From NCBI GenBank assembly GCA_973895155.1, contig OZ316892.1:4898001-4962000 (forward strand): a stretch of DNA of 64,000 nt, read 5' to 3'. Position 1 is the first letter of the stretch, and the number at the start of each line of letters is the position of its first letter. The notes beneath the pieces are model-generated. The model had not been told where the DNA came from, did no database searches, and saw only the letters and a program-made list of their open reading frames with translations. Position numbers and translations under genes: made by a program. This DNA comes from Marsupella aquatica. Lineage: Eukaryota; Marchantiophyta. Of the stretch, positions 60,800 to 64,000 are shown one piece after another.

Positions 60800-61689
60800 G
60801 AAACCAGGCCCGTGACCAAAGCGGTTTGGTCACAAAAGCTGCCAGTTACCAAAGAGGTTTGGTCATAGAAGTCTAGGATATCAAAGATTTTGCAAACAAG
60901 ATGTTGTTGCACTGTAATGATATCATTGTGTAAAAACATGTTTGCGGAGAAATTTTGCTTGCACAAAAATGACGCTGGTAAAAGATTTTATCCCTATTGC
61001 ATCATGCCCATGAGTAACTATTAGATCTTCATTCTATTTTTGATTTCCTTTCTTGTCTAGTTTCCTATTGGTAATTAAGATTTCATTATACGTTCATTTT
61101 AAAGAAAGTTGCCCCTCTCTTTCCTCGAAGGTAAAAATAAAACTCACACCACACAACAATCAACCAAAAAATTATTATGGCCTACTGAAAACCAAAATAA
61201 TAACAAACCAGGCTCCAAGAATCTGTCTTCCAACCTCCTCAAAAATTCAAATAGGTAAAACCTTTCTGTAAAAGGAAACCCCTATTCCAAGGAAATAGGG
61301 AAAAAATACTTCCTTCCCTCATTGTTACTCTCCCCCTAGTTGTCGACCTACTAGAGTGTAGGCTATACATGTATACCTTGCAATTGTGACATGTAGTTCT
61401 TTATTGCTTAAATTTATAGCTTGTTTCATTTCTTATAATCTCAGTACTCGAGAAACTACTAGGGTAAACCTGGAATCGCTCCAAAAGCTAGTTAGTTTGT
61501 AATCAGACTAAGACTCCTTTTGGTGGATTAGATACTATAGTGGTTGATGAGAGTATGCTCAAGTGTGACGCCTTGCAATGGAATCTTGTTCGCATGATCT
61601 AAAAAATATTTTCCATAACTAAGCTTAGTTGACCAACGTGACAAATAACAGATGGCAGGATGCTCTAAACTGCCTCATCAAATATATTA
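60800..61689. other. AT-rich spacer
   Basis: A short direct repeat ACCAAA.GG.TTGGTCA..AAG (60813-60870) is seen. Nothing else is recognised. Confidence 0.4.
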
Positions 61690-62452
61690 CACTGTTCACC
61701 ATAATTAGTGTGAGTAACGTTAATTTGAGACTGTTCATTGTAATTAGTGTGAGTAACACTAGTTCAAGACTGTTCACCGTAATTAGTGTGAGTAACACTA
61801 ATTTGAGAGCGCCCATTTTTGGGGTCTACTCGCAAATTAGTGTTAGTCACACTAATTCCTCGCGCGCCAAATAGTGTTACGTAACACTAATTATAGTGAA
61901 CGCAAAATAGTGTTATGTAAAACTAATTCATGTGACTTTTTGACTCGTATCATGTGGCGCCAGAATGATGGGACTTCAAGTGTTTTTGGCAACCAGGCCT
62001 CGCATCACAGGCTCTTTGTTAGGGTATTCAGTTGTCACCCGCATCAAGGCTAACATTGATTGATGAGCACAATGTGAGTGGTAGTTCGATGTGAGTTCAC
62101 AGAAAAAGATCCCTAATAGATGCTTTAGCCTCCACGACCATAGAGCTCTTAGCACCTCCAAATGCTCTACTGTTGGATGTGAAATAAAACCTCCAAAAAT
62201 GTTGTGCATGGGAGTAAATGTTCCGGAGCCCTCAAATCCCTAGTATATACTCTAAGTAGCCCTCCATGACTACAGAGCTTACACCTCAGATGCTTTACAG
62301 TAATATGTTGAACAAAACATTTAAACAAAACCTGAAAAACAAACATTTTGAAAACCGACACCAATTAGTGTTACTTTTGCTTCCAGATTAAGTTCACATA
62401 AATTACTGTGACTAACACTAATTGGACATAACACTAATTATGGTGAACAGTG
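61690..62452. mobile_element. 763-bp terminal-inverted-repeat element (MITE-like), TSD probably TA
   Basis: The left end CACTGTTCACCATAATTAG is the exact reverse complement of the right end CTAATTATGGTGAACAGTG, and the match extends to about 22 of 24 bases. Left flank ATATTA and right flank TAGTATT allow a TA target duplication. The left part holds three direct copies of ACTGTTCA..GTAATTAGTGTGAGTAACACTAATT (period about 40 bp) and several TAGTGTTACGTAACACTA-like palindromes. There is no coding content, so it must be non-autonomous. The superfamily is uncertain (mariner-like if TA is the target). Confidence 0.75.
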
Positions 62453-64000
62453 TAGTATTTTTGCCCAATCGCTTTAAACCTACCTTCCAGCAATTATTTT
62501 TCAAATGGCTCAAATTTTCCCGATTGAATTCCACCTCCGTGGAAAAATCTTAGCCACTATTGGCCAGTTTAATTGTCTTCCACTAGCTAGTTTCTCACCT
62601 AGCCACAAACACAATTAGCCAGAAATTCTAGGCTATCCTAGCCTTTAAATGTATGGAGATCTAACCATCATATATATATATATATATTATGGAAAATAAA
62701 ATGATTATGTAAATATTCCCAGCTTATTGTCCTTGAGATAAGGTGACCACCTTGTGATGAGAAAGAAAAAAACCCTTATAAACCATCGTAGACTCCTGCT
62801 ATATAACAATCTCCCTTGTTGGCCCCGCCATGACATCAGATCGTCAATGTCAAATAGAAGGCAATAGTATCCAATATATAACATGTTCATCTTGGAACAT
62901 GCTTCATTTTTTTGTCTTGTAGTGATGTGTAAATGACTATAATTGGATAATATTTGATAGCATTGAGTGGGAAAAATACACCACATCTATTTCTATAATA
63001 TGCAATGCGGCCAAAAAATTATTTCGTTTGCTTATGAATTCAGAAATGGAGTGAACTAACATGAGCAGTTTGATTGTTTTAAATACTTATTTGTGCTCTT
63101 GGATTGACCGACCAGGTATGTCAAATGATTTGCTTGTTTAATAGTAAAATACAGAATAGAGATACCTACATGACATCACCTCAAATGTGTATTTTACACA
63201 CGATTGGAAGGAGAATCTTTTGGGGCATGAGCGAGGGCATGAGAACATTTTTGAATTTTTGCATGTGAAGACAAATGGGTTAATTATGCTTTCTATTCCC
63301 TATTTTTCTTTTCCTTCTTCTCCGTAATTAATTGTGCATTTTTTTCCTGTTTATTTAATGATGCCAAGAAAGAAAAGGGGGGAGGAATGGAGTGGCATGA
63401 GTGAAGAAAGAGGAAAAAGCAGGGGAAAAAACGTTATCCTCCCAAAAGTATTGTGCAACCACACCTTGACCTGGCAAAGGACCCACGGGTTATCCCCTCT
63501 CTTGCGCTCCCTCTCACCCTTCCACATTGTTGCTCTCACCAACAACATAGCTTTCACAACAATAATAGCATCTTTTTCCAAAATAAAATAAAACTGCAAA
63601 AGTGAAGGCATTATTTGATGTGCTATTTTGAACAAGGTATGTACATTCAAAACACTTTTATCATGAAATGGGCAAAACAGAATTACGACAAATCCAATAG
63701 TTTCAGTTTGATCCACCTAAAAACCTCAACCTTTAATGAATAGTTCTTTACCTTACCTCTATATATCTACACAATGTTTTGGCATTGGCTTGGCAACAAC
63801 ATGGCTGCAAGAACGACATAGTCGCAACACCCTCATGACTGGAGTGACTGCATATTTGCCATAATGACAACATGATTGCAACAACATTTGAGATGTCTAA
63901 GCAGTTTTTCTGTCTCACTTGCATTTCTTTGTATTGTTTACATTTATTTGGCTCACTTGCATTTCTTTGCTGCCTCAACATGTTCACTTCACCCCAAAAT
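62453..64000. other. AT-rich terminal spacer
   Basis: It includes a (TA)n tract at 62670-62687. CTCACTTGCATTTCTTTG is repeated at 63917 and 63953 near the right edge, within a T/C-rich stretch reminiscent of 37180-37405. No gene is seen. Confidence 0.4.

Overview
The window is nuclear DNA of a land plant. It contains long spliced genes with GT..AG introns, a plant-type CDC48, a chloroplast-envelope HMA1 P-type ATPase, a germin-like cupin and an F-box protein, set in a dense bed of plant transposons (CACTA, Ty1/copia, LTR-type elements) and minisatellites. The germin-like protein (PHWHQRASE box), the very His-rich HMA1 N terminus and the short conserved introns suggest a bryophyte, possibly a liverwort or moss. 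That is inference from memory of families; species is not determined.

Layout. 1-15.9 kb is a nested transposon block. The right arm of a CACTA element (1-3459, + strand) sits in a Ty1/copia reverse transcriptase (- strand). The same copia copy is split again by a 4.7 kb TG..CA element (3700-8385, 5-bp target duplication CACAT), which carries a decayed reading frame of 1,220 codons for a coiled-coil protein. An inverted second copy of that element (15887 down to about 9434) is interrupted by two related, same-orientation solo-LTR-like insertions of 1.7 kb, each with a perfect 5-bp target duplication (TTCAT, GTGAG). 15.9-18.1 kb is diverged repeats.

18.1-32.4 kb holds three + strand housekeeping genes: an EIF1AD homologue (18524-19622), a HAD-like hydrolase in nine exons (20943-23896) and CDC48 in nine exons (28231-32431, 810 residues). 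A 260-bp piece of the CDC48 leader and first exon is duplicated 10 kb upstream, where it appears to serve as the leader exon of the EIF1AD gene and would add a short upstream ORF. 24.9-27.6 kb is a satellite-like repeat array with a GC-rich insert.

32.4-38.3 kb is mostly non-coding with several short repeats. HMA1 (38608-45202, 13 exons, + strand, 915 residues) and ADPRM (49596-46395, 9 exons, - strand, 314 residues) are convergent. 50-54 kb is non-coding and includes two G/C-rich minisatellites next to inverted copies of one repeat. A single-exon F-box gene (54370-55524, +) and a germin-like gene (58189-57518, -) follow; a decayed C-terminal copy of the germin-like gene lies just beyond its 3' end. 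The last 5.5 kb is AT-rich with a 763-bp terminal-inverted-repeat element (61690-62452) and minor tandem repeats.

The resident genes do not form a pathway. CDC48 is protein-quality-control machinery, EIF1AD is nuclear RNA-binding, HMA1 moves metals or calcium across the plastid envelope, ADPRM cleaves ADP-ribose/CDP-alcohols. Exon boundaries were placed by hand from reading-frame continuity, GT..AG sites and remembered family sequences; transcripts would be needed to confirm them.
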